DNA of 42,350 nucleotides from Clostridia bacterium (lineage in GTDB: Bacteria > Bacillota > Clostridia > Christensenellales > Pumilibacteraceae): positions 1 through 42,350 of the forward strand of contig WSNJ01000003.1 in NCBI GenBank assembly GCA_013316045.1, given 5' to 3'. The notes beneath the pieces were generated by a model that saw nothing but the letters and a program-made list of their open reading frames with translations, searched no databases and had not been told where the DNA came from. The position numbers and the translations under genes were made by a program. Shown piece after piece: positions 23,972-33,732 of the stretch. How positions within the stretch are numbered: position 1 is the first letter of the stretch; every line of letters starts with the position of its first letter.

Positions 23972-24682
23972 ATGAAAAAGACTACGCTTTTATACGAGGG
24001 CAAGGCGAAAAAGGTTTGGGACACCGACGAAAAAGACGTTGTTCTCGTCGACTATAAGGACGACGCTACCGCGTTTAACGGACTTAAAAAGGGAACGATT
24101 ATCGGCAAGGGCGTCGTGAACAACAAGATGAGTAACTTTATGTTCGAGTTGCTCGAAAAGGAAGGAATTCCCACGCACTACATAAAGCAGATTTCCGACC
24201 GCGAAACGTTCGTTAAAAAGGTTAAGATTGTTCCGCTCGAAGTAATTATCCGTAACCTTGCGGCAGGCTCTATGAGCAAAAGGCTCGGAATTCCCGAAGG
24301 GACGAAACTTCTTTGTCCCGTTCTGGAATATTCGTACAAAAACGACGATTTGGGCGACCCTATGATAAACGATTCGCACGCGCTCGCTATGGGGCTTTGC
24401 ACCGAAGAAGAATTGAATACGATTGCTTCTTACGCTAAAAAAGTCAACGCGATAATGGTCGAATACTTCAAGAAACTCAACGTTGACCTTGTCGACTTCA
24501 AAATAGAGTTCGGTAAGACTTCGGACGGCAAGATAATACTCGCGGACGAAATAAGTCCCGACACCTGCCGCTTCTGGGACAGTACGACGAAAGAAAAACT
24601 CGACAAAGACCGCTTCCGCCGCGATATGGGCGGCGTGGAAGAAGCGTATGCGGAGATGATGCGCCGCTTGGGACTGAACTGA
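23972..24682 (+). CDS. purC: SAICAR synthetase
   Basis: Joins aspartate to CAIR using ATP (236 residues, the compact bacterial form). Motifs: [24 protein letters not shown], the conserved [16 protein letters not shown]-like stretch (here [21 protein letters not shown]), and [14 protein letters not shown]. Begins 16 bases after purE behind AAGGAG. The gene normally following in Clostridia is purF; here only 57 bases lie before purM. Confidence 0.97.
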   Translation: MKKTTLLYEGKAKKVWDTDEKDVVLVDYKDDATAFNGLKKGTIIGKGVVNNKMSNFMFELLEKEGIPTHYIKQISDRETFVKKVKIVPLEVIIRNLAAGSMSKRLGIPEGTKLLCPVLEYSYKNDDLGDPMINDSHALAMGLCTEEELNTIASYAKKVNAIMVEYFKKLNVDLVDFKIEFGKTSDGKIILADEISPDTCRFWDSTTKEKLDKDRFRRDMGGVEEAYAEMMRRLGLN

Positions 24683-24739
24683 ACGGCGGCGTATACGGGC
24701 TATTGAGAAAGTTACAACATAAACAACAAGGAATATAAA

Positions 24740-25765
24740 ATGGCAATATCTTATAAAGATGCGGGAGTCGACGTTACCGCGGGCTACAAAGCCGTCGAGC
24801 TTATGAAAAAGCACACTGCGTCTACGTTCAACGAGAACGTTTTGGGCGATTTGGGCAGTTTCGGCGGATTCTATTCGATTGCCGGCGAGAAAATGAGCGA
24901 GCCCGTGCTCGTTGCGGGAACGGACGGCGTAGGCACGAAACTCAAATACGCGTTCATTGCGGACAAGCACGACACGATAGGCATAGACTGCGTTGCTATG
25001 TGCGTTAACGACGTTGTTTGTCAGGGCGCAAAGCCGCTTTTGTTTCTGGACTATTTCGCGGTCGGAAAGCTGTTTCCGACGGTTGCGGAGCGCGTGGTTT
25101 CGGGCGTGGCGGAAGGTTGCCGTCAGTCGGGTTGCGCGCTTATCGGCGGCGAAACCGCAGAGATGCCCGGATTCTACTCGGAAGGCGAATACGACCTTGC
25201 GGGCTTCTGCGTAGGCATAGCCGACAAGAAAAAGATTATAAACGGTAACTCGATTAAAGCGGGCGATACGCTTATAGGGCTTGGCAGCAGCGGTATTCAT
25301 TCAAACGGGTTTTCGCTTGTGAGAAAGCTGTTCGGAGAGAACAAAAAGGAACTCGAAAAGGTTCATCCCAAGCTCGGGCATTCGCTTTTGCAGGAAGCTC
25401 TCACTCCTACGCGCATTTACGTTAAAACCGTTCTGTCGCTTATAGAAAAATTCGAGATTAAGGGTATAGCGCACATAACGGGCGGCGGCTTTATCGAGAA
25501 CATTCCGAGAATTTTCCCGAAAGGTATAGGCGCGGAAATCAATATAAATTCTTACGAGCTGCCCGCAGTGTTCGGACTTTTGAAAGAGCTGTCGGGGCTC
25601 GATAACGGCAAGATTTACAACACGTTCAATATGGGCATAGGAATGGTTCTCTGCGTAGATTCCGCTATTGCCGCGGACGTAGTTAAAGCCGCCGAAGCGC
25701 TCGGCGAAAAGGCTTGCGTTATAGGTAAAACTGTTAGCGGCGAGGGCGTTACTCTTGTCGAATAA
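24740..25765 (+). CDS. purM: Phosphoribosylformylglycinamidine cyclo-ligase (AIR synthetase)
   Basis: Closes the imidazole ring of AIR (341 residues). Motifs: start [32 protein letters not shown] (ATP-grasp-like PurM fold), [29 protein letters not shown] and [18 protein letters not shown] before the ATG. Its last 11 bases overlap purN. The 57 bases upstream begin with the CGGCGGCGTATACGGGC word that opens family A repeats. Confidence 0.97.
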   Translation: MAISYKDAGVDVTAGYKAVELMKKHTASTFNENVLGDLGSFGGFYSIAGEKMSEPVLVAGTDGVGTKLKYAFIADKHDTIGIDCVAMCVNDVVCQGAKPLLFLDYFAVGKLFPTVAERVVSGVAEGCRQSGCALIGGETAEMPGFYSEGEYDLAGFCVGIADKKKIINGNSIKAGDTLIGLGSSGIHSNGFSLVRKLFGENKKELEKVHPKLGHSLLQEALTPTRIYVKTVLSLIEKFEIKGIAHITGGGFIENIPRIFPKGIGAEININSYELPAVFGLLKELSGLDNGKIYNTFNMGIGMVLCVDSAIAADVVKAAEALGEKACVIGKTVSGEGVTLVE

Positions 25766-26399
25766 TACGGGTAAAAAAAGGCTCGCCGTGCTTGTTTCGG
25801 GCGGCGGGACGAATATGCAATCAATTATCGATGCGACGGAGCGTGGAGAAATCGACGGCTCCGTTGTAGTCGTTATTTCGTCTAACGAAGAAGCGTTTGC
25901 GTTGAAGCGCGCCGAAAAGCACAATATACCCGCGTTCGTCTGTTCGCTTAAAAACGGCGTAAGTCGGGAAGAGCGCGATAATAAAATACTTGCGCTGCTT
26001 GACGAGTACCGCGCCGATTACGTAATCCTGGCGGGGTACTTGGGTATTCTTACGGATTCGCTTATAGCCGCTTACGACAACAGAATATTGAATATTCACC
26101 CCGCGCTGTTGCCCGCTTACGGCGGCAAGTCGTTCTTCGGGCTCAACGTTCACAAAGCCGTTATCGCGGACAAGTGCAAGTACAGCGGCGCGACGGTGCA
26201 TTTCGTCGGGCGCGGCGGAATAGATACGGGGCTTATAATTGCTCAGGAAAAACTCGAAGTTTTGCCCGCCGACACGCCCGAGAGCTTGCAACGGCGCATT
26301 CTCGACAATATAGAGCATAAGCTGTTCGTTCGCGTTATACGCGACCTTTGCGCGGGAAAAATCAGGGTAGAGAAAGATAAAGTAATTTACGACAAGTAA
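25755..26399 (+). CDS. purN: Phosphoribosylglycinamide formyltransferase
   Basis: Formyl-tetrahydrofolate-dependent GAR transformylase (214 residues). Motifs: [28 protein letters not shown]; and [24 protein letters not shown], containing the catalytic N-H pair, with the aspartate in GGIDTG. TTG start at 25755 overlaps the end of purM by 11 bases, with GAGGG eight bases upstream inside purM, implying translational coupling. Confidence 0.95.
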   Translation: MSNNTGKKRLAVLVSGGGTNMQSIIDATERGEIDGSVVVVISSNEEAFALKRAEKHNIPAFVCSLKNGVSREERDNKILALLDEYRADYVILAGYLGILTDSLIAAYDNRILNIHPALLPAYGGKSFFGLNVHKAVIADKCKYSGATVHFVGRGGIDTGLIIAQEKLEVLPADTPESLQRRILDNIEHKLFVRVIRDLCAGKIRVEKDKVIYDK

Positions 26400-26423
26400 G
26401 ATAATTTTCATAGGAGATAAAAA

Positions 26424-27971
26424 ATGGAAATGAAGAAGCGCGCGCTTATTTCGGTAAGCGACAAGACGGGCGTTGTGGAATTTGCGAAAGATTTGGTCGG
26501 TTTGGGCTATGAAATCATTTCGACGGGCGGCACGGCGAAAGTTCTGTCCGACAACGGCGTAAAGAATATAGGCATAAGCGATATTACGGGTTTTCCCGAG
26601 TGTTTGGACGGCAGAGTCAAGACGCTCGACCCGCACGTTCACGCGGGACTTCTGGCAATGCGCTCGAATCCCGAGCATATGGCTCAACTCGAAAAGCTCG
26701 AAATAAATACGATAGACATCGTATGCGTAAACCTTTACCCGTTTAAGCAGACGATTATGAAAGACGGCGTTAAGTTCCCCGAAGCGGTGGAGAACATCGA
26801 CATAGGCGGACCTACGATGCTCAGAAGCGCGGCGAAGAACTATCAGGACGTTCTCGTTCTGATTGACCCTGCGGACTATAAGACGGTCGTTGAAAAGCTC
26901 GGAGCCGGCAAAGTCGATATAGAGTTCAGAAAACTGCTTATGTACAAGGTTTTCCAGCATACGGCCGTGTACGACGCTATGATTGCCGATTATCTGCGCG
27001 GCGATTTGGGAATAGAATTCCCCGATAAAATTACGTTCGCTTACGAGAAAAAGCAGGGCTTGCGTTACGGCGAAAACCCGCATCAGAACGCGGCTTTCTA
27101 TCAGGACGCAATACCCAAGGCTTGCTCGCTTTCGGCGGCTGTTCAGCTTAACGGAAAAGAATTGTCCTACAACAACATCAACGACGCGGGCGGCGCGCTC
27201 GATTTGCTCAAAGAATTCGAAACGACCGCGTGCGTTGCCGTAAAGCACTCGAACCCGTGCGGCGTGGCTTTGGGCAAAGACGCGTTCGAAGCGTATAAGA
27301 AAGCCTACGAGTGCGACCCCGTTTCGATTTTCGGCGGAATAGTCGCGTTCAACCGCAAAGTAGACGCCAAAACCGCGGAAGAACTCGTTAAAATCTTTTT
27401 GGAAATCGTTATCGCGCCCGACTTCGACGACGACGCGGTAGAGATTTTGAAGAAAAAGCCGAATTTGCGCGTGTTGAAGCTCGCGGGGCTCGATAAAAAA
27501 CAGGATATGCACGGCGTTCTCGATATGAAGAAAGTTTACGGCGGAATGCTCGTTCAGGATAAGGACGCCGAACTTTTCGACGAGAAAGAAATTAAAGTCG
27601 TTACAAAGAAAAAGCCCACGAAAGAACAGCTCGAACAGCTTAAATTCGCGTACAGAGTTGTAAAGCACACTAAGTCCAACGGCATAGCTTTGGCGAAAGA
27701 CTTTTCGGCAATCGGCGTGGGCGGCGGTCAGACGAACAGAATCTGGGCGACCAATCAGGCGATAGAGCACGCGGGCGACAGGGTTAAAGGCGCGGTTCTT
27801 GCGTCCGACGCGTTTTTCCCGTTCTCGGATTGCGCCGAAGCCGCGGCAAAAGCAGGCATAACGGCAATTATTCAGCCCGGCGGCAGCATAAGAGACCAAG
27901 ACAGTATTGACCTTTGCGACGAAATGGGAGTGGCGATGGTATTCGTCGGTATGCGCCACTTCAAACACTAA
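26424..27971 (+). CDS. purH: Bifunctional AICAR transformylase / IMP cyclohydrolase
   Basis: Catalyses the last two steps to IMP (515 residues). The N-terminal cyclohydrolase (1-200) starts [18 protein letters not shown] and includes STGGTAKVL and [16 protein letters not shown]. The C-terminal transformylase has [22 protein letters not shown] with the catalytic K-H pair, and the ending [25 protein letters not shown]. Uses AICAR from both the purine and histidine pathways. GGAGAT before ATG. Confidence 0.97.
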   Translation: MEMKKRALISVSDKTGVVEFAKDLVGLGYEIISTGGTAKVLSDNGVKNIGISDITGFPECLDGRVKTLDPHVHAGLLAMRSNPEHMAQLEKLEINTIDIVCVNLYPFKQTIMKDGVKFPEAVENIDIGGPTMLRSAAKNYQDVLVLIDPADYKTVVEKLGAGKVDIEFRKLLMYKVFQHTAVYDAMIADYLRGDLGIEFPDKITFAYEKKQGLRYGENPHQNAAFYQDAIPKACSLSAAVQLNGKELSYNNINDAGGALDLLKEFETTACVAVKHSNPCGVALGKDAFEAYKKAYECDPVSIFGGIVAFNRKVDAKTAEELVKIFLEIVIAPDFDDDAVEILKKKPNLRVLKLAGLDKKQDMHGVLDMKKVYGGMLVQDKDAELFDEKEIKVVTKKKPTKEQLEQLKFAYRVVKHTKSNGIALAKDFSAIGVGGGQTNRIWATNQAIEHAGDRVKGAVLASDAFFPFSDCAEAAAKAGITAIIQPGGSIRDQDSIDLCDEMGVAMVFVGMRHFKH

Positions 27972-28424
27972 GGCGGCTACGGCGGCGTATAGCGGCACGT
28001 CTTTCCGCTACGCTTGCCGCGCAAACTCGGTCGAGTACGCCAAAGTACACTCGCTCGTTTGCGCGGCAACTGTTGCGAAAATCCGCACCACTCTCCGCCG
28101 CCTTGTGGGGGGGGATAAACGGCAAACCGACTGTTGCCCGTCTCTACACACATTTTAACCGCCTTGGGCGAGAGAGATACACCGTTTTCCGCCGCCTTGG
28201 GGGGGGGATACACCGCCTTGGCAATATAAAACCGTCTCCGCTCTCCGCCGCCTTGCTCACGGTACTGTACTCAGCCGACATCGTAGACGCGAACGCCCTT
28301 AGCCAAGCGAAGCGCACGCCACGAGCAATGCGAGTACAGCCGTAGGCTGTCATTTCGACCAAGCGACGAAGTCGCGCGTGGAGAAATCTTTCGAAATTAT
28401 CCATAAAAATAAACTATTTAATAA
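27972..28424. repeat. Repeat mosaic between purH and purD
   Basis: Gap of 453 bases without a gene. Family A copy at about 27979-28100: TTGCCGCGCAAAC (28014-28026) pairs perfectly with GTTTGCGCGGCAA (28057-28069). Then come several CCGCCTTG-G(n) units with two G-runs of eight or more (near 28107 and 28201), and a half family B element from about 28347 (TGTCATTTCGACC...GAGAAATC). It interrupts an otherwise compact operon. Confidence 0.8.
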
Positions 28425-29702
28425 GTGAGTAATAAATTGAAAAAACACAACATTTTGGTAATAGGCGGCGGCGGACGCGAACACGCGATTGTGTGGAAGT
28501 TGTCGCTTTCGCCCAAGGTAGGAAAGATTTATTGCATTCCCGGCAATGCGGGAATAGCCGAAATTGCGGAGTGCCGCGGAGATATTGCGGCGACCGATAT
28601 AGATAAGATTTTGGAGTTTGTGCGCGCGCATAAGGATATTTATCTTACAATGGTTGCGCCCGACGACCCGCTTGCTTTGGGGCTTGTGGACAGGCTCGAA
28701 GAAAACGGTTTCCGTGCTTTCGGACCGCGTGCGAATGCCGCCGAGATAGAAGCGAGCAAGGTATTCTCGAAAAACCTTATGCAGAAGTACGGCATTCCGA
28801 CGGCGGCGTACAGGACTTTTTCGGATTATTCGGAAGCGGCGCGGTACGTAAAAGAATGTCCGCTCCCGACCGTTATCAAGGCGGACGGGCTTGCGCTCGG
28901 CAAGGGAGTGCTTATATGCAACACGCGCGAAGAAGCCGAAAAGGGGCTTAAAAACATTATGCTCGACGGCGCGTTCGGCAAGGCGGGCAACGAAGTCGTT
29001 ATCGAAGAATTTCTTAGCGGGTTCGAAGTGTCGGTGCTTGCGTTTACCGACGGCAAGACCGTGCTTCCTATGGCGTCGAGTCAGGACCACAAGCGCGCGC
29101 TCGACGGCGACAAGGGGCTTAATACGGGCGGAATGGGGACGTACAGCCCGTCGCTTAAATATACGCGTGAAATGCAGGATAAGGCATATAAGGAAATTTT
29201 TATTCCGACTATCCGCGCTATGGAGCGCGAAGGTCGCACGTTCAAGGGCGTTATTTACTTCGGACTTATGATAAGCGGAAACGATATAAAAGTACTCGAA
29301 TACAATGCGCGCTTCGGCGACCCCGAAACTCAGGTTATTCTGCCGCGAATGGAAAACGACCTTTTCGACGTGTTCGAAGCCGTAATAGACGGAACTCTCG
29401 ACAAAGTGGATTTGCGCTACCGCAGCGACGCTTGCGTGTGCGTTATAGCGGCGAGCGGCGGTTATCCCGAGAAGTACGAAAAAGGTAAGGAAATCTCGGT
29501 AGGCGCGCTCGACGACGGCGTTGTGCTGTTCCACGCGGGGACTGCCGTAAAGGACGGCAAGCTCGTTACAAACGGCGGCAGAGTTATAGGCGTTACGGCG
29601 CTCGGCAAAGATTTGGCGGCGGCGCGCGAAAAGGCTTATAAGAATATAGAAAAAGTAAAATTCGAAAAAATGCACTATCGCACCGATATTTGCAAGTTAT
29701 GA
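28425..29702 (+). CDS. purD: Phosphoribosylamine-glycine ligase (GAR synthetase)
   Basis: ATP-grasp enzyme of 425 residues joining glycine to phosphoribosylamine. Motifs: NILVIGGGGREHAIVWKL, PDDPLALGLVDRL, ATP-binding LPTVIKADGLALGKGV, VIEEFLSGFEVSVLAF, and FGDPETQVILPRME with metal ligands. Start is uncertain: GTG at 28425 has no obvious ribosome-binding site, while TTG at 28437 has GTGAG upstream and would begin MKKHNILVIGG. First gene after the repeat gap. Confidence 0.95.
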   Translation: MSNKLKKHNILVIGGGGREHAIVWKLSLSPKVGKIYCIPGNAGIAEIAECRGDIAATDIDKILEFVRAHKDIYLTMVAPDDPLALGLVDRLEENGFRAFGPRANAAEIEASKVFSKNLMQKYGIPTAAYRTFSDYSEAARYVKECPLPTVIKADGLALGKGVLICNTREEAEKGLKNIMLDGAFGKAGNEVVIEEFLSGFEVSVLAFTDGKTVLPMASSQDHKRALDGDKGLNTGGMGTYSPSLKYTREMQDKAYKEIFIPTIRAMEREGRTFKGVIYFGLMISGNDIKVLEYNARFGDPETQVILPRMENDLFDVFEAVIDGTLDKVDLRYRSDACVCVIAASGGYPEKYEKGKEISVGALDDGVVLFHAGTAVKDGKLVTNGGRVIGVTALGKDLAAAREKAYKNIEKVKFEKMHYRTDICKL

Positions 29703-29739
29703 CGACTTTATCCGATAAAAAAACAAATGCAGGATTGTT

Positions 29740-32700
29740 ATGATTAAAAGATTATTCGTAGAAAAGAAAGAGAACTACCGCAGTCAGGCGGCGAGCCTTA
29801 AAAGCGACGTTAAGAACGTACTCGGAATTGCTTTGCAAGACCTGAGATATATTTTGCGCTACGACGTGGACGGAATCGAAGACAAGCATTGGAAGAAAGC
29901 CGTTAACGGCGTATTTTCCGAACCGCCCGTAGACGACGTAACCGAAAGCGAGAGCCTGCTTGTAGGCGACGGTTACAGGGTATTCGGAACGGAATATTTG
30001 CCGGGGCAGTACGACCAGCGCGCCGACAGCGCGGCGCAATGCGTTCAGCTTCTTACAAAGGCGGCGCGTCCGCTGATAAGATGCGCTACCGTTTATGCGG
30101 TAAAGGGCGCGGACGAAGAAGAATTCGAAAAGATTAAGCGTTACTTTATAAATCCCGTGGAATCGCGCGAGTGCTCGATGGATATGCCTACGACGCTTTC
30201 TATGCCCGTAAGCGACCCCGAACCCGTGCGAATGGTGGAAAATTTTACGGATATGAGCGAAGACGAGCTAAGGGAATATCACGCGGGCTTCGGCTTTGCT
30301 ATGACGCTTCAAGACCTTATGTTCGTGCAGGCGCACTTTAAGGCGGAATACCGCAACCCCACGGTTACGGAGCTTAAAGTTATCGACACTTATTGGTCGG
30401 ACCATTGCCGTCATACTACGTTTATGACGACGCTCGAAAAGGTCGATATCAAATCGGATATTCCGCAGATAAAGGAAACTTACGAAAACTATCTGCGCCT
30501 TTTCAACAAGCACCACAAGGGCAGGGCGGACAAGTATCCTAACCTTATGGACATTGCGACTATGGGCGCGCGCGAGCTTAAAAGCCGCGGACTTCTCGAC
30601 AACTTGGACGAATCGGACGAAATCAACGCCTGTTCGGTTAAGGTTACCGCGGTTGTCGACGGCGCGGAAGAAGAATGGCTCGTTATGTTCAAGAACGAAA
30701 CTCACAACCACCCGACCGAAATAGAACCGTTCGGCGGCGCGGCTACGTGCTTGGGCGGGGCTATCCGCGACCCGCTTTCGGGCAGAGTTTACGTTTATCA
30801 GGCAATGCGCATTACGGGCGCGGCGGATATAAACGCGCCTTTCAACAAGACGCTTAAAGGCAAACTCCCGCAACGCGTAATTTCCAAAACGGCGGCGTCG
30901 GGCTTCTCGTCCTACGGCAATCAGATAGGGCTTGCCACGGGCATAGTTAACGAAATGTATCACGAGGGCTTCGTTGCAAAACGGCTCGAAACGGGCTTTG
31001 TGGTCGGCGCGGCTCCCGCTTCGAACGTAGTCAGAAGCAAGCCGCTCGCGGGCGACGTCGTTATGCTTATAGGCGGAGCTACGGGGCGAGACGGTTGCGG
31101 CGGAGCTACGGGTTCGTCGAAAGCGCATACGGTGGATTCGGTATCGGAGTGCGGCGCGGAAGTTCAGAAAGGCAACCCGCTCACGGAGCGCAAAATTCAG
31201 CGTCTTTTCCGCAACCCCGAAGTTACGCGTCTTATTAAAAAATGCAACGATTTCGGCGCGGGCGGCGTTTGCGTGGCGATAGGCGAGCTGTCGGACGGAC
31301 TCGATATAAATCTCGACGCGGTGCCTAAAAAATATCAAGGGCTTTCGGCTACCGAACTTGCCATTTCCGAATCTCAGGAGCGAATGGCGGTAGTTATCGC
31401 AAAGAGCGACGCGGAGAAAATGAAAGCGCTTTGCGACGAAGAAAATCTCGACGCGACGGAAGTGGCGACGGTTACCGACCGCGGACGGATGAGAATGTAT
31501 CTGGGCGGCAACCTTATAGTCGATTTGTCGCGTAAATTTTTGGACAGCAACGGCGTGCGCCAATCGGCGGAAGCGCTTATAAAAGAAAAAGCCGTTAAAT
31601 TTTTCTCGGCTCCCGCGCCCGCGGCGAAAGGCGCAAAGACGAATGCGGAAAAGCTCGGTCGTTTGCTCGGCGATTACAATACCGCAAGTCAGAAAGGACT
31701 TTCCGAGATATTCGATTCCACGATAGGCGCGAATACGGTTCTTATGCCGTTCGGCGGAAAATATCAGCTTACGCCCGCTATCTCTATGGCGGCTAAATTG
31801 CCCGTCCAAAAAGGCGTTACAGATACCTGCACCGTAAGCTCGTGGGGTTGCGACCCTCAGCTTATGAGCGAATCTCCGTTTACGGGCGCCGTTTATTCCG
31901 TTTTGCTTTCGGTTATCAAAACGTGTCTTACGGGCGCGCCGCTCAGCACGGTCCGCCTTACGTTTCAGGAATTTTTCGAGCGGCTCAGGGACGAAAAAGA
32001 GCGTTGGGGCAAGCCGTTGAGCGCATTGCTCGGCGCGCTTCACGCACAGCTTAATCTGGCGCTCGGCGCAATCGGCGGCAAAGATTCTATGAGCGGTTCT
32101 TTTGAAAAGTACGACGTTCCGCCTACGCTCATTTCGTTTGCGCTCGGTATTGCCAACGCGTGCGATATTACGGACAACGTGCTTAAAACGGCGGGACAGA
32201 AGATTTACCGTTACCGCTTGAAGCGCGACGCGGCGGGTCTGCCCGATTTCAAGGAACTTATCGACTTCCTTAACCTTTACACGGGCGAATTGAAACGCAG
32301 GAGAATAAGTTTTTCAACCGTCGTGGAAAAGGGCGGCGCGGCGGCGGCTGTCGCAAAATCCGCGCTCGGCAACGGACTCGGCTTTAAGTTTGAGAAAAAT
32401 GCGAAAGACCTTTTCTTGCCGCTTTTGGGCGATATTCTGATTTCGACCGACAACGCCGACGACTTTATCGGCTACGGCTTGGAGCTTTTGGGCGAAGTTA
32501 CCGACGACGGGCAGTTCGACTTCGGGAACGGCGATATTCTGAAAACCGACGCGGCAACGGCGGCGTTTACGGGTACGTTTGAAAGCGTATATCCGACCAC
32601 TGCGGGCGCTACGGGCGGCGCCGAAAATATTTCGTATTCGGCGAAAAATATTATAGTTACTAAAAATAAGGTTGCAAAACCGCGCGTGTTTATTCCCGCT

Positions 32701-33474
32701 TTCCCGGGTACCAACTGCGAATACGACACAGCGAAACGCTTTATTCTCGCCGGCGCGGAACCCGAAATTTTCGTGGTCAAAAACCGTAGCGCGAAAGATA
32801 TTGCCGAAACGGTCGACGCTATGAGCAAAATCATAAAAACCTGCAATATTATAGCGTTCCCCGGCGGCTTTTCGGGCGGCGACGAACCCGACGGCTCGGG
32901 TAAGTTTATCGCCACTACGTTCAGAAACAAAAAGCTCGCCGACGCGGTTAACGATTTGCTTTACGCGCGCGACGGATTGGGGTTGGGTATCTGCAACGGA
33001 TTTCAGGCTCTTATCAAGCTCGGACTGTTGCCCGGCGGAAAGATAGGCGAGCTTAAAAGCACTTCGCCTACGCTTACGTTCAACAACATTTCGCGCCACG
33101 TTTCCACCGTCAGCTACGTGCGCGTAGCAAGCAATCTTTCGCCGTGGCTTTCGGGCGTTAAAGTCGGCGACGTTTACGCCGTGGCGGTTTCGCACGGCGA
33201 GGGTAAGTTCGTGGCAAGCGACGACGACGTGAAAAAACTTATCGCAAACGGGCAGGTCGCTACTCAGTACGTTGACCTGAGCGGAAACGCTACTATGCAA
33301 AGCCCTTACAATCCTAACGGTTCGGTTATGGCGATAGAGGGCATAACGAGCGCGGACGGCAGAATTTATGGCAAAATGGGGCATTCCGAGCGTATCGGCG
33401 AAAATATTATGAAAAATATAGATATGCCGAGCGATATGAAAGTGTTTGAAAGCGGCGTGAATTATTTTAAGTAA
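29740..33474 (+). CDS. purL: Phosphoribosylformylglycinamidine synthase, single-chain
   Basis: FGAM synthase of 1,244 residues uniting synthetase and glutaminase, the large form common in Clostridia rather than the PurL/PurQ/PurS form of Bacilli. Synthetase half: TYWSDHCRHTTF (ATP/FGAR site), FKNETHNHPTEIEPFGGAAT, GGATGRDGCGGATGSS. Second PurM-like half: SSWGCDPQLMSESPF and AIGGKDSMSGSFE. Glutaminase domain from about 985: FIPAFPGTNCEYDTAKRF; nucleophile cysteine in GLGICNGFQALIKLG; histidine in VAVSHGEGKF; C-terminal GKMGHSERIGEN. It is the last gene of the purine cluster and is followed by a terminator. Confidence 0.97.
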   Translation: MIKRLFVEKKENYRSQAASLKSDVKNVLGIALQDLRYILRYDVDGIEDKHWKKAVNGVFSEPPVDDVTESESLLVGDGYRVFGTEYLPGQYDQRADSAAQCVQLLTKAARPLIRCATVYAVKGADEEEFEKIKRYFINPVESRECSMDMPTTLSMPVSDPEPVRMVENFTDMSEDELREYHAGFGFAMTLQDLMFVQAHFKAEYRNPTVTELKVIDTYWSDHCRHTTFMTTLEKVDIKSDIPQIKETYENYLRLFNKHHKGRADKYPNLMDIATMGARELKSRGLLDNLDESDEINACSVKVTAVVDGAEEEWLVMFKNETHNHPTEIEPFGGAATCLGGAIRDPLSGRVYVYQAMRITGAADINAPFNKTLKGKLPQRVISKTAASGFSSYGNQIGLATGIVNEMYHEGFVAKRLETGFVVGAAPASNVVRSKPLAGDVVMLIGGATGRDGCGGATGSSKAHTVDSVSECGAEVQKGNPLTERKIQRLFRNPEVTRLIKKCNDFGAGGVCVAIGELSDGLDINLDAVPKKYQGLSATELAISESQERMAVVIAKSDAEKMKALCDEENLDATEVATVTDRGRMRMYLGGNLIVDLSRKFLDSNGVRQSAEALIKEKAVKFFSAPAPAAKGAKTNAEKLGRLLGDYNTASQKGLSEIFDSTIGANTVLMPFGGKYQLTPAISMAAKLPVQKGVTDTCTVSSWGCDPQLMSESPFTGAVYSVLLSVIKTCLTGAPLSTVRLTFQEFFERLRDEKERWGKPLSALLGALHAQLNLALGAIGGKDSMSGSFEKYDVPPTLISFALGIANACDITDNVLKTAGQKIYRYRLKRDAAGLPDFKELIDFLNLYTGELKRRRISFSTVVEKGGAAAAVAKSALGNGLGFKFEKNAKDLFLPLLGDILISTDNADDFIGYGLELLGEVTDDGQFDFGNGDILKTDAATAAFTGTFESVYPTTAGATGGAENISYSAKNIIVTKNKVAKPRVFIPAFPGTNCEYDTAKRFILAGAEPEIFVVKNRSAKDIAETVDAMSKIIKTCNIIAFPGGFSGGDEPDGSGKFIATTFRNKKLADAVNDLLYARDGLGLGICNGFQALIKLGLLPGGKIGELKSTSPTLTFNNISRHVSTVSYVRVASNLSPWLSGVKVGDVYAVAVSHGEGKFVASDDDVKKLIANGQVATQYVDLSGNATMQSPYNPNGSVMAIEGITSADGRIYGKMGHSERIGENIMKNIDMPSDMKVFESGVNYFK

Positions 33475-33507
33475 GGTAATTATGCCGAACATATTCGGTT
33501 ATATAAA

Positions 33508-33536
33508 AAGGTTCTCGCGCTTGCGGGGGCTTTTTT
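33508..33536 (+). terminator. Terminator after purL
   Basis: AAGGTTCTCGC pairs with GCGGGGGCTT (several G-T pairs) around a short loop and is followed by T6. A smaller CCGAA/TTCGG hairpin lies just before it (33484-33497). Confidence 0.65.
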
Positions 33537-33582
33537 ATTCGCTCTTATTTACAACAAATATGCCGTCAGCACATAAAAACGC

Positions 33583-33611
33583 TTGCGGAATTTGTATTTT
33601 TGTACTATAAT
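33583..33611 (+). promoter_or_regulatory. Promoter of pckA
   Basis: TTGCGG (33583-33588), a 17-base spacer and TATAAT (33606-33611). The leader of about 115 bases contains CGGCG/CGCCG and repeated AAACCGAAA words; no known riboswitch is recognised. Confidence 0.6.
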
Positions 33612-33732
33612 TGTATTGGTGGAGATTGGGTGTTTGCTTTTTTTCGTGAAAAACCGAAAACGGCGTCCGCCGATTGAAACCGAAACAAAAAACCGAAAGA
33701 AACAGAAATTTTTTAAGGAGTAAGAATACATA

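Noticed and set aside
25821-27998. Very long open frame (725 codons) antisense to purN and purH
   Set aside because: It mirrors two well-recognised genes; its translation is rich in arginine, valine and phenylalanine with no domain, and results from rarity of TTA, CTA and TCA codons in the real genes.
28107-28210. G-runs in the purH-purD gap as G-quadruplexes
   Set aside because: Runs of eight or more G occur, but not four tracts closely spaced on one strand; they fit variation within CCGCCTTG-type repeat units.
30268-32043. Open frame of 591 codons antisense to purL
   Set aside because: Fully inside the conserved purL coding region; no ribosome-binding site or family similarity.
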